Shown: positions 1 through 9,164, counted from the first letter of the stretch. The stretch: 64,000 bases of DNA from Avichristensenella sp031549905 (GCA_031549905.1 JAVBPC010000027.1:34185-98184); one strand, 5' to 3'. Notes: a model not told the origin generated them from the letters alone. Numbers and translations: made by a program.

Positions 1-1505
1 TCCGTGATTTCAAGGTCCGCACCGCCGTACACGGCAATGTTGTTCGCAAGCCAAGGCAGCGCAACCGTGTTGAAACGCACCTTGTTGTTCCTGTCCGCGA
101 CGGCAGCCGACCACTGCGCGATGCCGTCGTCCCCATTGTTTCTAAAGGTGCACTGCTCAATCACCGTGTTTTTGGTGCCGCGCCGCAGGTTGATGCCGTC
201 GGCATAGGTATCGCGGAAGCGGCAGCCAGTGATGTGCATGCTGTCGATGCAATTGACCCACAGGCCGATGTTGTAGTGCTCGATCCAGATGTTGTGCACA
301 TCAATGTACTTGATATCAAAGCGGTTGTAGTCGGATGTGATCGCGGTGGGGTATGTATCCCTGCGCAGATCAGCCCGGCCTATCAGAGAAAAATCATGCA
401 GTGCGATGTTGCTGGCCTTAAATGTGAAATACGCGTACGGCCCCGTCAGCACCGTGTGCCACATGCCCGCGCCGCGGATCACCGTGCCCGGCCGGTTCAG
501 CCAGATGCCGTTGACCAGCACGGGGTTGCTCACCTCAAAGGTGCCCGCCGGGATGAACACTTCCTTGCCCTGCTTTGCGGCCTCCAGGATGCAGGCGCTG
601 ATCGCGCCGGAATCATCCAAGCCGTCATCCGCAATTGCGCCGAAATCAACGATGGACAGGCTGTTTTCCGGCATTTCGTGCGGGGCGTCCGCCAATTCCG
701 TGTCGATCAGGTCGATGATGCAGCAGTCCGCAGGGGCGTTCCACGTCAGGCGCAGGGTTTCGCCTGCTTCATATGTCCTTTCCAGCTTCACGCGTACATC
801 ATCAAAGAATACATGCGCATTGCCATCGGCGGGGTTGTTGCTCCAAGGGAAACCGCCGTACAGCCAAGTGTGGCGCGAAGTTAGCGGGATGGTCATCTCA
901 TCCGCGCCGTTCGCGGTGAGGATGATTTCCGTTTCGATACCCGTGCCCTCGGCGTTGTCGGGCACGCAGTAACGTATCACCAGCGCGTTTGCAGGCTCGG
1001 AAAGCGTCAATTCCACATAGTCGCCCACAGTAGCGAGCTTCACGCACGCACGGCCGGATGCCTCGCTCGTCACCGTGCGGTATGCGCGGTCACCGCTGAG
1101 CAGCTCGCCCTGATAGGCCAGATCTTCCGCCTCATGGGTTTGATACGGCGTGGTGGCGCCGCAAGCCAACGGGGCTTCTTCATCCAGCAAGATAACCTGT
1201 TCAATGCCCTGCCCGCCCGAAAAAGCAATCGTGTTGGTTCCCTTTTGCAGCGCAAGCAAAAGCGGCATGTCGGCAGGCAGTGCCCATTCGCCCTGGGGAA
1301 TGCCGTTCACCGCCACCTCTCCTTGGCCGGCTTGACCCGAAAGCTGCACCTGCGTTTCTCCCCCATGGGAGGAAAACACCGTGAACGTCCGGGTATCACC
1401 ACGATCAAAAAAGACGGTATATACCGCGCCTACATTTTGCGCCGCAACATGCCCCAGCGGCATCAGCAAAAGGAGCGCAAGCAGCGCGCAGCCAAAGCGC
1501 TTCAT
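1..1505 (-). CDS. Secreted CBM-like/parallel beta-helix protein (pectate-lyase superfamily), C-terminus beyond window edge
   Basis: The frame is open from the ATG at 1505 to the left edge, so the C-terminus is missing and about 501 residues are visible. A Sec signal peptide (MKRFGCALLALLLLMP, cleavage near VAA-Q) is followed by a small beta domain. Around residues 122-230 lies a CBM6/CBM35-like module containing HEAEDLAYQGE and GDYVELTL. From about residue 285 the Pectate_lyase_3 signature VDFGAIADDGLDDSGAI opens a right-handed beta-helix with rungs such as YADGINLRRGTKNTVIEQC and FRNNGDDGIAQWS. The DGIN and DDGIA rungs resemble GH87/mycodextranase-type helices, so a polysaccharide hydrolase or lyase is likely, but the substrate is unknown. 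GAGGTGA precedes the ATG. The gene starts 10 nt after the LacI regulator and is probably co-transcribed with it. Confidence 0.75.
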   Translation of the reverse strand, partial: MKRFGCALLALLLLMPLGHVAAQNVGAVYTVFFDRGDTRTFTVFSSHGGETQVQLSGQAGQGEVAVNGIPQGEWALPADMPLLLALQKGTNTIAFSGGQGIEQVILLDEEAPLACGATTPYQTHEAEDLAYQGELLSGDRAYRTVTSEASGRACVKLATVGDYVELTLSEPANALVIRYCVPDNAEGTGIETEIILTANGADEMTIPLTSRHTWLYGGFPWSNNPADGNAHVFFDDVRVKLERTYEAGETLRLTWNAPADCCIIDLIDTELADAPHEMPENSLSIVDFGAIADDGLDDSGAISACILEAAKQGKEVFIPAGTFEVSNPVLVNGIWLNRPGTVIRGAGMWHTVLTGPYAYFTFKASNIALHDFSLIGRADLRRDTYPTAITSDYNRFDIKYIDVHNIWIEHYNIGLWVNCIDSMHITGCRFRDTYADGINLRRGTKNTVIEQCTFRNNGDDGIAQWSAAVADRNNKVRFNTVALPWLANNIAVYGGADLEIT

Positions 1506-1515
1506 GGCATTCACC

Positions 1516-2511
1516 TCACGCCTTCAGATTCCGCACGGATTCGCGCTCTACCAGTTCCACATCCAGCACGATGTTCTGCACCGGCGCGGTTTTGTCCTCA
1601 ATCATGCGGATCACAAGGTCCGCTGCCAGTTCGGCCTTCCGGTCGATATCCTGCGCGATGGTGGTCAGCGGCGGCATCGAAAACTCCACCTGTTCCAGGT
1701 TGTCAAACCCTATCACCGAGCAGTCGCGCGGCACGCGGATGCCCAGGCTGTGCAGCGCCTTGACCAGCTTCAGCGCGGTGATATCCGCCGTAGCAAAAAA
1801 CGCCGTGGGCGGGATGGGCTTTTCCAATACGCGTCGGATCGCGTTCAGATCCACATCATCACTGAGGATGCTGGAATCCGTGAGCAGCACGTTTTCTTGC
1901 CCCAGCGCGCGGCGGAACCCGCGCAGCCGGTTGCGCACGACCGGGCTTTCCTCCGCATTGCCGCCGATAAAAGCGATCTCGCGGTGACCGTTTTGCAACA
2001 GGTGCCGTGCTGCCAGCTCGCCGCCCTTGTAGTCATCAATGCCCACGTTGTTCAGCTGGCGGATGGTGCTGTACGAATCCGTGAACACCAGCGGGATGCT
2101 GTTATCCTCGCGCAGCTTTCTCATATCGGAATCGAACAGCCCCAGGAACACCGCGCCATCCACCCGCCAAGACCGGAGCTGCCGCGTCACGGCGCGGTAG
2201 TCGGTCGCCTGATAAAACAGCGCGGAGTAGCTCTTTTGCTGCATGTAATGCGTCATGCCGCCGGTCATCAGCGCATTGTATGGGTATTTCAGCGGGTTGC
2301 CAAGGCTGCCCGTGATGATCGCGATCAGATGCGATGAATTCGAAGACAGGCTTCTTGCGGAGGAGTTGGGCACATAACCCATCTCATCCACCAGGCATAA
2401 AATGCGCCGTCTCGTATCCTCTGACACGCGCGAGGGCACCTTGTTCACCACCCGCGAAACGGTCATGGCGCTGACCCCCGCTGCCTGCGCGATATCTTTC
2501 AGTGTGACCAT
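1516..2511 (-). CDS. LacI-family transcriptional regulator
   Basis: This is a 331-residue LacI/GalR repressor. The N-terminal helix-turn-helix and hinge read VTLKDIAQAAGVSAMTVSRV and continue with a typical RRRI hinge segment. The rest is a periplasmic-binding-like effector domain (SHLIAIITGSLGN, ITALKLVKALHSLGI, VIGFDNLEQ) of normal family length. Two in-frame ATGs lie near 2517 and 2511. The second is preferred because GGAGG sits about 7 nt upstream of it but touches the first. The gene diverges from the LplB-YtcP-binding-protein operon and precedes the secreted beta-helix protein. It most likely represses both units until a sugar or oligosaccharide binds. The effector cannot be read from sequence. 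Confidence 0.93.
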   Translation of the reverse strand: MVTLKDIAQAAGVSAMTVSRVVNKVPSRVSEDTRRRILCLVDEMGYVPNSSARSLSSNSSHLIAIITGSLGNPLKYPYNALMTGGMTHYMQQKSYSALFYQATDYRAVTRQLRSWRVDGAVFLGLFDSDMRKLREDNSIPLVFTDSYSTIRQLNNVGIDDYKGGELAARHLLQNGHREIAFIGGNAEESPVVRNRLRGFRRALGQENVLLTDSSILSDDVDLNAIRRVLEKPIPPTAFFATADITALKLVKALHSLGIRVPRDCSVIGFDNLEQVEFSMPPLTTIAQDIDRKAELAADLVIRMIEDKTAPVQNIVLDVELVERESVRNLKA

Positions 2512-2536
2512 AGACATCCTCCGCCCGTATGCAAGT

Positions 2537-2555
2537 TAGGTTACCGATATACCTA
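2537..2555. promoter_or_regulatory. Inverted repeat upstream of the LacI gene
   Basis: TAGGT and ACCTA arms flank a 9-nt centre, 26 nt upstream of the preferred lacI-type start. The position suits an autoregulatory operator, but the centre is not symmetric and no experimental support exists. Confidence 0.25.
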
Positions 2556-2655
2556 TCAGCTTTACAAACCTCATCAATGAGTCTACACCATTTCCGCAAT
2601 AAACGCAATACTGCTTATGAAGGTTTTTATTTTTTAAAATAATTGCACAAAACAG

Positions 2656-2684
2656 TTGACAGCCATACAACGTTGGGTTATCAT
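2656..2684 (+). promoter_or_regulatory. Sigma-A promoter of the first sugar ABC operon, with candidate LacI operator in the spacer
   Basis: TTGACA (2656-2661) and TATCAT (2679-2684) are separated by exactly 17 bp. The spacer contains the perfect palindrome CAACGTTG (2669-2676) with the central CG typical of LacI-family operators. A repressor bound here would block RNA polymerase, which fits the divergent LacI gene. Confidence 0.7.
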
Positions 2685-2739
2685 TGAGAAGGGTTAGCGA
2701 TAAACTCAAATGCAACACTATGCAGAGCGAGGGATGCAC

Positions 2740-3678
2740 ATGGATGCCAGCGCATATGCCCACAGGGTGCGCCGCACGGCCAGGAAAATGCGGCAAAACG
2801 CCGGTTTGTATCTGCTGATTCTTCCGGCGCTGATCCTGATCATACTGTTTGCGTATAAGCCGATGTACGGCATCGTCATCGCCTTTAAGGATTACAAAAA
2901 CACGCTGGGCATCATGGGCAGCCCGTGGGCAAGCCCGCTGACGAAGTACTTTGCCAAGTTCTTTAACTCGTACCAGTTTTCAAACACCGTGCGCAACACC
3001 CTGGTGCTCAGCTTCTACAGCCTGCTGGCCGGGTTCCCCTTCCCCATTATCGTGGCGCTTACCTTAAACCAGATGCGTGCGCAGAAGTTCAAGCGGCTGT
3101 ATCAGACCATTTCGTACCTGCCACACTTCATCTCCACCGTGGTCATGGTCGGCATTATCATCATCATTCTGTCCCCCAGTACAGGGCTTCTGGGCGCCCT
3201 ATACAAGCTATTCGGTGGGCAGGCGCCAAACCTGATGGGCATGAAAAGCGCGTTCGCCAGCATCTACGTTTGGTCCGATGTATGGCAGCATACGGGTTGG
3301 AACAGCATCATTTATTTTGCCGCGCTGTCCTCCATCGATCCTTCGCTGTATGAGGCCGCCACCGTGGACGGCGCAAGCCGCGTGCAGAAGATTTTCAGCA
3401 TCGATATCCCCATGCTGCTGCCCACCGCCAGCATCCTGCTGATCCTGAGCGCGGGCAACATCATGAACGTCGGCTTTGAAAAAGTGTATCTGATGCAAAA
3501 CAACCTGAACATGCAGGTGAGCGAGGTTCTTTCCACCTACACCTACAAAATCGGTCTGACGCAGGCGCAGTACAGCTACTCCGCGGCGATCAACCTGTTC
3601 AACACCGTGGTGAACCTGACGCTGCTGATCACCGTCAACTGGTTTTCCAAGCGTTTCAGCGAAAACAGCCTGTGGTGA
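2740..3678 (+). CDS. Carbohydrate ABC transporter permease, LplB type (CUT1)
   Basis: This inner-membrane permease has about six membrane segments. It contains the family's PMYGIVIAFKDY entry motif, the conserved YLPHFISTVVMVGI segment and an EAA-type loop (YEAATVDGASRVQKIFSIDI) that contacts the ATPase. It ends with the usual WFSKRFSENSLW. Frames are open from 2710, but the ATG at 2740 is chosen because GAGCGAGGG lies just upstream; this gives 312 residues. It is the first gene of an operon with a YtcP-type permease and a binding protein. No ATPase gene is nearby, which is normal for this subfamily because it shares an MsmX-like ATPase encoded elsewhere. The substrate is probably an oligosaccharide, given the LacI and beta-helix neighbours. 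Confidence 0.93.
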   Translation: MDASAYAHRVRRTARKMRQNAGLYLLILPALILIILFAYKPMYGIVIAFKDYKNTLGIMGSPWASPLTKYFAKFFNSYQFSNTVRNTLVLSFYSLLAGFPFPIIVALTLNQMRAQKFKRLYQTISYLPHFISTVVMVGIIIIILSPSTGLLGALYKLFGGQAPNLMGMKSAFASIYVWSDVWQHTGWNSIIYFAALSSIDPSLYEAATVDGASRVQKIFSIDIPMLLPTASILLILSAGNIMNVGFEKVYLMQNNLNMQVSEVLSTYTYKIGLTQAQYSYSAAINLFNTVVNLTLLITVNWFSKRFSENSLW

Positions 3679-3693
3679 GGGAGGAATAAAGCC

Positions 3694-4602
3694 GTGGTTA
3701 GCATGCACGCGCACAAAAGCAAAATCAGGCATTCCGCCTCCGATACGGCGTTTAACATTGTGGCCTACTCGGTCGCGGTGATCAGCCTGCTCATCGTCGT
3801 ATATCCGCTGTATTTCATCATCATTGCATCATTTTCGGACCCCTCGGCCGTCACCGGCGGCAAGGTGTGGCTGTACCCCGTAGGCGTAACGCTGGACGGT
3901 TACAAGGCGCTGCTGGAGCACGAGCGCATCTGGATCGGCTACAAAAACACGATCTTCTATGCGGTGGCAGGCACGCTGTTCGCGCTGGTTGTCAACATCC
4001 CGGCGGCGTTTACGCTATCCAAAAAAGACTTGCCGTTCGGCAAGCTGCTCAACGCTCTTTTTCTGGTCGTGATGTTTTTCTCGGGTGGGCTGATCCCCAC
4101 CTACCTAACCGTGAAGCAGCTCGGGTTTTACAATACGTATTGGGTGCTGGTCGTGCCGTTCAGCGTTTCCATATACAACGTGATCGTGGCGCGCACATTC
4201 TTCCAAAGCAGCATTCCCGGCGAGCTTAGTGACGCCGCCTCCATCGATGGCTGCGGGAACATCCGCTATTTTGTATCCATCGTGCTGCCGCTGAGCAAGG
4301 CAATCATCGCGGTCATCGCGCTGTGGACGGCGGTCGGCCAGTGGAACTCGTACTTCACGGCGCTGATCTACCTGCAGGATGAATCCAAGTATCCCTTGCA
4401 GGTGATCCTGCGCAACATCCTGATCACAAACCAAATGCAAAGCGCCATGGGCACCGGCGAAGCGCAGCAAATCGCCATCCGCCGCGCGAACCTGATGCGC
4501 TACGCCGCGATCATCGTATCCACGGTGCCGATCATGTGCTTCTACCCCTTCATTCAGAAGCACTTCAACCAGGGCGTGATGATCGGCGCGGTCAAAGGTT
4601 GA
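3694..4602 (+). CDS. Carbohydrate ABC transporter permease, YtcP type (CUT1)
   Basis: This 302-residue permease pairs with the LplB-type protein upstream. Visible landmarks are the first membrane segment (VAYSVAVISLLIVVYPLYFII), the FFSGGLIPTYLTVKQLG loop, the EAA-type segment ELSDAASIDGCGNIRYF, and the C-terminal motif FIQKHFNQGVMIGAVKG shared by all YtcP proteins. The start is GTG at 3694, with GGGAGGA 8 nt upstream. It follows the previous gene by 15 nt and precedes the binding protein by 68 nt, so the three are one operon. Confidence 0.93.
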   Translation: MVSMHAHKSKIRHSASDTAFNIVAYSVAVISLLIVVYPLYFIIIASFSDPSAVTGGKVWLYPVGVTLDGYKALLEHERIWIGYKNTIFYAVAGTLFALVVNIPAAFTLSKKDLPFGKLLNALFLVVMFFSGGLIPTYLTVKQLGFYNTYWVLVVPFSVSIYNVIVARTFFQSSIPGELSDAASIDGCGNIRYFVSIVLPLSKAIIAVIALWTAVGQWNSYFTALIYLQDESKYPLQVILRNILITNQMQSAMGTGEAQQIAIRRANLMRYAAIIVSTVPIMCFYPFIQKHFNQGVMIGAVKG

Positions 4603-4670
4603 TGTCTTTGTGCGGAGGGATCCTTCATCCGCATGAACAATAGACATAAAACGAAAAGGAGAGCAATCAG

Positions 4671-6194
4671 ATGAAAAAGACAACCGGTTTTCTGGCGCTC
4701 GTGTTGGTTCTGTCGCTCTGCATCGGCCTGGTTCCTTCCATTGGCCTTGCGGATGAGCCTGTTGAACTGACCGTGCTGACCATGCGCTGGGGCGACATGG
4801 GCGATTCCTTCAAGAGCAATCAGTTCCTGGTTGACCTGGAGGCGGAGCTGAACGTGAAAATCAACTGGATCGCCCGCTCCAACAACGACTGGAACGAGCA
4901 GAGGGGCATCCTGCTGGCCGGCGGAGAGCTGCCTGACATCTTCATCGGCAATGAGACGATCAGAGACGGCGACATCATGTCAAACCTTGACTTCTTCCTG
5001 CCGCTGGATGATATCATCGCCGAGTACATGCCCAACTATCAGCATGCGCTGGAAGTGTACCCGGCTTTCCGCACGCTGACCACCTTCCCGGATGGCACCA
5101 TCCGCTCCTTTGCGAAAATCCAGCCCTGCCGTCCGATGACGCGCAACCAGCCCATCATCAACAAGACCTGGCTGGATAACCTGGGCCTGGAAGTTCCCAC
5201 CACGACGGAAGAGCTCAAAGCCGTGCTGATCGCGTTCAAAGAAAACGATCCCAACGGCAACGGCATCGCCGATGAAATCCCCTTCTCGCACAACGGCGAC
5301 ATCCACATCGACATGCTCAATCCCTTCGGCATTGTGGATATCAACGAATCCCTGATGCTGCTGGAGGGCGACACCGCCGTGTTCTACCCCACCACCGAAG
5401 CCTACAAAGAGGGCATCAAGTACGTTCGTGAGCTGTGGGAAGCCGGCGTCATCGACCCCGAAACCTTCACCCAGGACTGGAGCATGATCACCGGCAAGTG
5501 GAACAATGAGGAAATCCCCGTTGTGGGCCTGACGTTCCAGTGGACGCCGGACGCCGTGATGGGTAAATGGTCTGACCAGTACATCGCCATCGCGCCCCTC
5601 GCCGGCCCGGACGGCCAGCGCTACGCCGGCGGCGACAAGGATGGCGTGTTCGCCATCATGGGCCACGAGGCCGAGATCACCAAGGATTGCAAAAACGTTG
5701 AAATGGCCGCCCGTTGGCTGGATGCGTTCTACACCAACGAAGCCTCCATCCAGAACTTCTGGGGCGCGATCGGCACCGTCATCACCAAGAACGACGACGG
5801 CACCTATGTGCTGAACGATCCGCCGGAGGGCACCAGCGCCGACGCGTGGTACTGGGACCAGAGCCTGCGCGATTTCGGACCGAAGTTCGTGGAGCCCGGC
5901 TTCTCCGACAAGATCCTGCTCTCCAAGGAGAGCGGCGACGGCCTGAAGCTGGAGCTTTCCAAGATGGCCGACGAGTATGTGAAGCAGTCCTATCCGTCCC
6001 TGATCTTCACCGAAGATGAAACCAGCGAACTGGCGCTGATCGGCGGCGACATCTCCTCTTACGTTGCGCAGATGCGGGCCAAGTGGATCACCGAAGGCGG
6101 CATCGACGAGGATTGGGATGCGTATGTGCAGCAGCTGAACGCGATGGGTCTGGAACAGTTTGTTAAGATCAAGGTGGACGCGCTGAGCCGGTAA
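4671..6194 (+). CDS. Extracellular solute-binding protein, LipO/CUT1 type
   Basis: This 507-residue secreted binding protein belongs to the LplB/YtcP transporter upstream. It has a 27-residue signal peptide (MKKTTGFLALVLVLSLCIGL, cleavage near GLA-DEP) and then the family 1 core: LTVLTMRWGDMG, GGELPDIFIGNE, PLDDIIAEYMPNYQ, and a calcium-loop-like DPNGNGIADEIPF around residues 195-207. The cysteine inside the hydrophobic core is preceded by LSL and does not form a canonical lipobox, so this looks like a secreted protein rather than a lipoprotein. AAAGGAGAGC precedes the ATG. The long 3' spacer holds a stable hairpin that may uncouple binding-protein mRNA levels from what follows. Confidence 0.92.
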   Translation: MKKTTGFLALVLVLSLCIGLVPSIGLADEPVELTVLTMRWGDMGDSFKSNQFLVDLEAELNVKINWIARSNNDWNEQRGILLAGGELPDIFIGNETIRDGDIMSNLDFFLPLDDIIAEYMPNYQHALEVYPAFRTLTTFPDGTIRSFAKIQPCRPMTRNQPIINKTWLDNLGLEVPTTTEELKAVLIAFKENDPNGNGIADEIPFSHNGDIHIDMLNPFGIVDINESLMLLEGDTAVFYPTTEAYKEGIKYVRELWEAGVIDPETFTQDWSMITGKWNNEEIPVVGLTFQWTPDAVMGKWSDQYIAIAPLAGPDGQRYAGGDKDGVFAIMGHEAEITKDCKNVEMAARWLDAFYTNEASIQNFWGAIGTVITKNDDGTYVLNDPPEGTSADAWYWDQSLRDFGPKFVEPGFSDKILLSKESGDGLKLELSKMADEYVKQSYPSLIFTEDETSELALIGGDISSYVAQMRAKWITEGGIDEDWDAYVQQLNAMGLEQFVKIKVDALSR

Positions 6195-6219
6195 TGCGGT
6201 AAGAGCAATGAGGCACGCC

Positions 6220-6293
6220 AAGGGGCTTTGCCCCTTCGAACCCCACTTAAGGGCCTAAGGCCCTTAAGAATCCCTTCTTGCGCCTGCGGGCGC
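6220..6293. repeat. Dispersed three-hairpin repeat, copy 1
   Basis: Three stem-loops follow each other: GGGGC-TTT-GCCCC, then CTTAAGGGCC-TAA-GGCCCTTAAG (6246-6268), then GCGCC-TGCG-GGCGC. The same architecture recurs at 23250-23317 with base changes that keep the stems paired. It lies 25 nt after the binding-protein stop codon, so it may act as a processing, stabilising or weak termination element. Whether it works as RNA or DNA is unknown. Confidence 0.75.
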
Positions 6294-6444
6294 GGGGAGG
6301 GGTTTTCATTTACACAATAACGCGAATGCCCCGCCCATGGAGCGAAGCATTCAGAAAAACCAGGGTTGTTGCCCTGCCATAAATCAGTTCATTTTCCCAA
6401 CCCGCCGCGAGGCGAAGCAAGGGTTCTTAGGGGCATTATGCTCC

Positions 6445-6605
6445 TAGAGCAATTTTCGGAAACATTCGGAATGGATTTGCCAGAGTTTTGCCGCTTCGCT
6501 AAGCCGAGGGAGCAAGGCGTAGCAGCGCTACGCCGCGTGGACGAGGCAACGCGAGGCGGCAAAAGATCCACAAAGGCATTCTGAATGTTTTCGCAAAATG
6601 CTCTA
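6445..6605. repeat. MITE-like palindromic element, copy 1 (161 bp, TA-flanked)
   Basis: The ends are imperfect inverted repeats of about 29 bp: TAGAGCAATTTTCGGAAAC on the left pairs with the reverse of GTTTTCGCAAAATGCTCTA on the right. An inner pair TTTTGCCGC/GCGGCAAAA and a GCGTAGC-AGC-GCTACGC hairpin let most of the element fold. Both outer ends carry TA, as expected if a Tc1/IS630-type transposase duplicated a TA target. There is no transposase gene inside. A longer relative lies at 51289-51542. Confidence 0.75.
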
Positions 6606-6664
6606 AGCAGGGTCGGGGACGGAGTCCCAGCGTTCCCTCTCCCCCCTCGACCATCCCCTTTCCA

Positions 6665-9073
6665 CTACCCCTCTGTCCGCTGCGGCGACTGTGCCTTTTG
6701 AAGCCTTGCAATGATCTTCTCTGTCAGCAGCGGCGCGCGCCACGCGAGGAAGCGGTGCAGCGCCACAGCGGCCAGCGCCAGCGGCATATACATGAAGGCG
6801 TTTCTGCTCAGCAGCCCTTCCAGCATGAAGAACTCCCCGAACGTGTAGATACCCACAAAAAAGCCTGCCGCCATGCCGCAAAGCAACAGCTTTTCCCAGT
6901 TGCGCAGCGGTTTTGAAACCTCATACAGTAGGGAAAGTCCTACCGAGCCGATCAGCACCACATCCATGGATGCCAACTCCGCCCGGTGTATTTTCAACAG
7001 CGAGCCAAGCCCCTGCACCGCCAGCACCGCGCATACGATGGTCAGCGCCGCGGGCAGGGAGCGCTCCACAATGCCCGCCACAAACCGCCCCTCGGGCTTG
7101 TGGTAGTTGCCCCGCAGCGCCAGCAGGAACGTTGGGATGCCCACCGTGAACATGCTGGCCAGCGTCATCTGCAAATTTGAAAACGGATAATGCCGCCCGA
7201 TCACCAGATAAACAAGCGCCAGGATTGCGGAATAGATGGTTTTGACCAGATATACGCTGGCAACCTTTTCGATGTTGTTGATCACCCGCCTGCCTTCGCG
7301 CATTACCTGTATCATCGCGGAAAAATCAGATGTCATCAGCACAAAATCACAGGCGCCGCGCGCGGCCTCGCTGCCGCCGATCATCGCGACGCTGCAGTCG
7401 GCCGCTTTCATCGCAAGGATATCGTTGACGCCGTCGCCCGTCATGCACACGGTGTGTCCCTCCGATTTCAGCGCCTGGATCAGCCGCTGCTTTTGCCAGG
7501 GCGATACCCGGCCAAACACCGTGTAATCGGCGGTCAGCGCGGCAAAGTCCGTATCCTCCTGAACCTCGCTCATGTCCACATACGCGGCGGCGCACGCAAT
7601 ACCCGCCCGCCCCGCAATGGTGGAAACCGTCAGCGCATCATCGCCGGAAATGACCTTGAGCACGACCCCCTCCGCCTCAAACCGGCGGAATGTTTCGATC
7701 GCTTCCGGGCGGATGGTGTCGCTGAGCACCACCAGGCCAAGCGGGGTCAGCGTTTCGGGCAGCGCGGCGGCGGTATCCAGCGCCTCCTGCGCATGCGCGA
7801 GGCACAGCACCCTGTATCCCTGCGCCGCATAGCGCTCCACCGTATCAAAGAAAGGACGCTGCCGCCAATCCTGGAACATGAAGCCGGGCGCGCCCAGCAG
7901 GAAGCTGCCCTTGCCCGCAAAGCTGACGCCGCTCCATTTGCGCCGCGAGGAAAATGGCACCCGCACCTCCGCCGTCCACTGCGCATCTCCCGGAAATGCC
8001 TCGCGCAGGCACACGGCTGTGGCGTTTTCATCGCCAAGCGCGCCCATCATCTCGCGCAGCGCATCGCCCAGCGCGGCGGCATCCGATCCTTCCAGCGGCT
8101 CCAGCCGTTCAAAGGACAGCGTGCCGTCTGTGATCGTGCCGGTTTTATCCAGGCACAGCACATCCACGCGCGCAAGCGTTTCTATGCTGGGCAGGGACTG
8201 TGAAAGCGCGCCCTTTCGCGCCAGCTTCACCGCGCCCAGCGTCAGCGTAAGGCCCGTGAGCAGCACCAGACCCTCTGGAATCATGCCCAAAACCGCCGTC
8301 GCAGCACCCAGAATGGACTGGGTCAGGTTACCTGAAACGCCGATCTGGCGCAAAAACAACAGCAGCCCCACCGGAACGATGGCAAACGTAAGCGTGCGAA
8401 TAATGCCATTCAGCGTGCGCATCAGCGGGGTGGGCGGCCTTTTGCCGCGTTTGGCGGCTACGGTCAGATTTCCGGCAAAGCTGCCCAGTCCCACCGCCGT
8501 CACCAGCACACGCGCCGCGCCCGCCACCACAAAGCTGCCGGATAACACATTCATACCCGCTTGCTTCCGCACAGGCTCGCTCTCGCCGGTCAGCGGCGAT
8601 TCATCCACCTCCAGCCCTTCGCCCTCCAGCACCACGCCGTCCGCGCACACCTGCGCGCCGCTGCCGATGACCAGAATATCATCCAGAACCACCTGTTGCT
8701 GGTCAACCTGCTGCGCCCGGCCATCGCGAATCACCGTAACCTTTCCACGCGCAAGCACCGCCAGCTTATCCAGCGTGTGCTTGGCGCGCAGCTCCTGCAC
8801 GATGCCCATCAGCGTGTTGGCAATCGCGACCATCATAAACATCAGGTTGCGCAAATGGCCCGTGGAAGCGATGGCCGCGGCAATCAGCACATGAATGAGG
8901 TTAAACCAGGTGAAAATGTTGGTAAACAAAATGCGCCCCACCGTCTGCGTGATGCCTTTGGGCGCTGTGTTGCGCGCGCCGGCGGCGATGCGCTGCCGCA
9001 CCTCTTCGGCTGTAAGCCCCTCAGCCGGAGATGGCGCGCGCCGGTTAAACCACTTTTCTTTTCTTTTGATCAT
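6665..9073 (-). CDS. Cation-transporting P-type ATPase, CtpE-like
   Basis: This is an 802-residue membrane ion pump. The actuator motif TGES, the phosphorylation motif DKTGTITDG (Asp near residue 309), the hinge GDGVNDILAMK and about ten hydrophobic segments are present, and no N-terminal metal-binding domain is seen. The membrane motif IPEGLVLLTG matches the CtpE branch, which has been linked to calcium uptake in mycobacteria, so calcium is the best guess. The ATG at 9073 is preferred over the one at 9100 because GGGAGTG lies 8 nt upstream. It has its own promoter (9212-9240) and follows the terminator of the propeller/binding-protein genes, so it is probably a single-gene unit. Confidence 0.88.
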   Translation of the reverse strand: MIKRKEKWFNRRAPSPAEGLTAEEVRQRIAAGARNTAPKGITQTVGRILFTNIFTWFNLIHVLIAAAIASTGHLRNLMFMMVAIANTLMGIVQELRAKHTLDKLAVLARGKVTVIRDGRAQQVDQQQVVLDDILVIGSGAQVCADGVVLEGEGLEVDESPLTGESEPVRKQAGMNVLSGSFVVAGAARVLVTAVGLGSFAGNLTVAAKRGKRPPTPLMRTLNGIIRTLTFAIVPVGLLLFLRQIGVSGNLTQSILGAATAVLGMIPEGLVLLTGLTLTLGAVKLARKGALSQSLPSIETLARVDVLCLDKTGTITDGTLSFERLEPLEGSDAAALGDALREMMGALGDENATAVCLREAFPGDAQWTAEVRVPFSSRRKWSGVSFAGKGSFLLGAPGFMFQDWRQRPFFDTVERYAAQGYRVLCLAHAQEALDTAAALPETLTPLGLVVLSDTIRPEAIETFRRFEAEGVVLKVISGDDALTVSTIAGRAGIACAAAYVDMSEVQEDTDFAALTADYTVFGRVSPWQKQRLIQALKSEGHTVCMTGDGVNDILAMKAADCSVAMIGGSEAARGACDFVLMTSDFSAMIQVMREGRRVINNIEKVASVYLVKTIYSAILALVYLVIGRHYPFSNLQMTLASMFTVGIPTFLLALRGNYHKPEGRFVAGIVERSLPAALTIVCAVLAVQGLGSLLKIHRAELASMDVVLIGSVGLSLLYEVSKPLRNWEKLLLCGMAAGFFVGIYTFGEFFMLEGLLSRNAFMYMPLALAAVALHRFLAWRAPLLTEKIIARLQKAQSPQRTEG

Positions 9074-9164
9074 TCGCATCACTCCCATCCGCTTTTGCAA
9101 CGTGGATAGGATACCACTTGGAAATAAAAGGTTCCTTTGCGTGGCCTTAGAATTTTCTTAGAGC

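Larger units (their letters stand above)
6195..6664. other. Repeat-rich spacer without a gene
   Basis: This 470-bp gap between two convergent genes holds a three-hairpin repeat (6220-6293), a short stem AGGG/CCCT near 6363, a TAGGGGC/GCTCCTA stem near 6429-6446, and a 161-bp MITE-like palindrome (6445-6605). Short open frames crossing it are only translations of the repeats. No promoter or RNA gene was recognised. Confidence 0.7.

Noticed and set aside
4980..6221. Long open frame of 413 codons antisense to the first solute-binding protein gene
   Set aside because: It mirrors the codon pattern of a clearly real gene on the other strand, is rich in His/Arg/Gly with no domain, and has no ribosome site.
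6366..6584. Short frame encoding a peptide with LEQFSETFGMDLPEF, also readable in the second repeat copy
   Set aside because: It is only the translation of the MITE-like element, and the reading frame is not kept through the insert of the longer copy.
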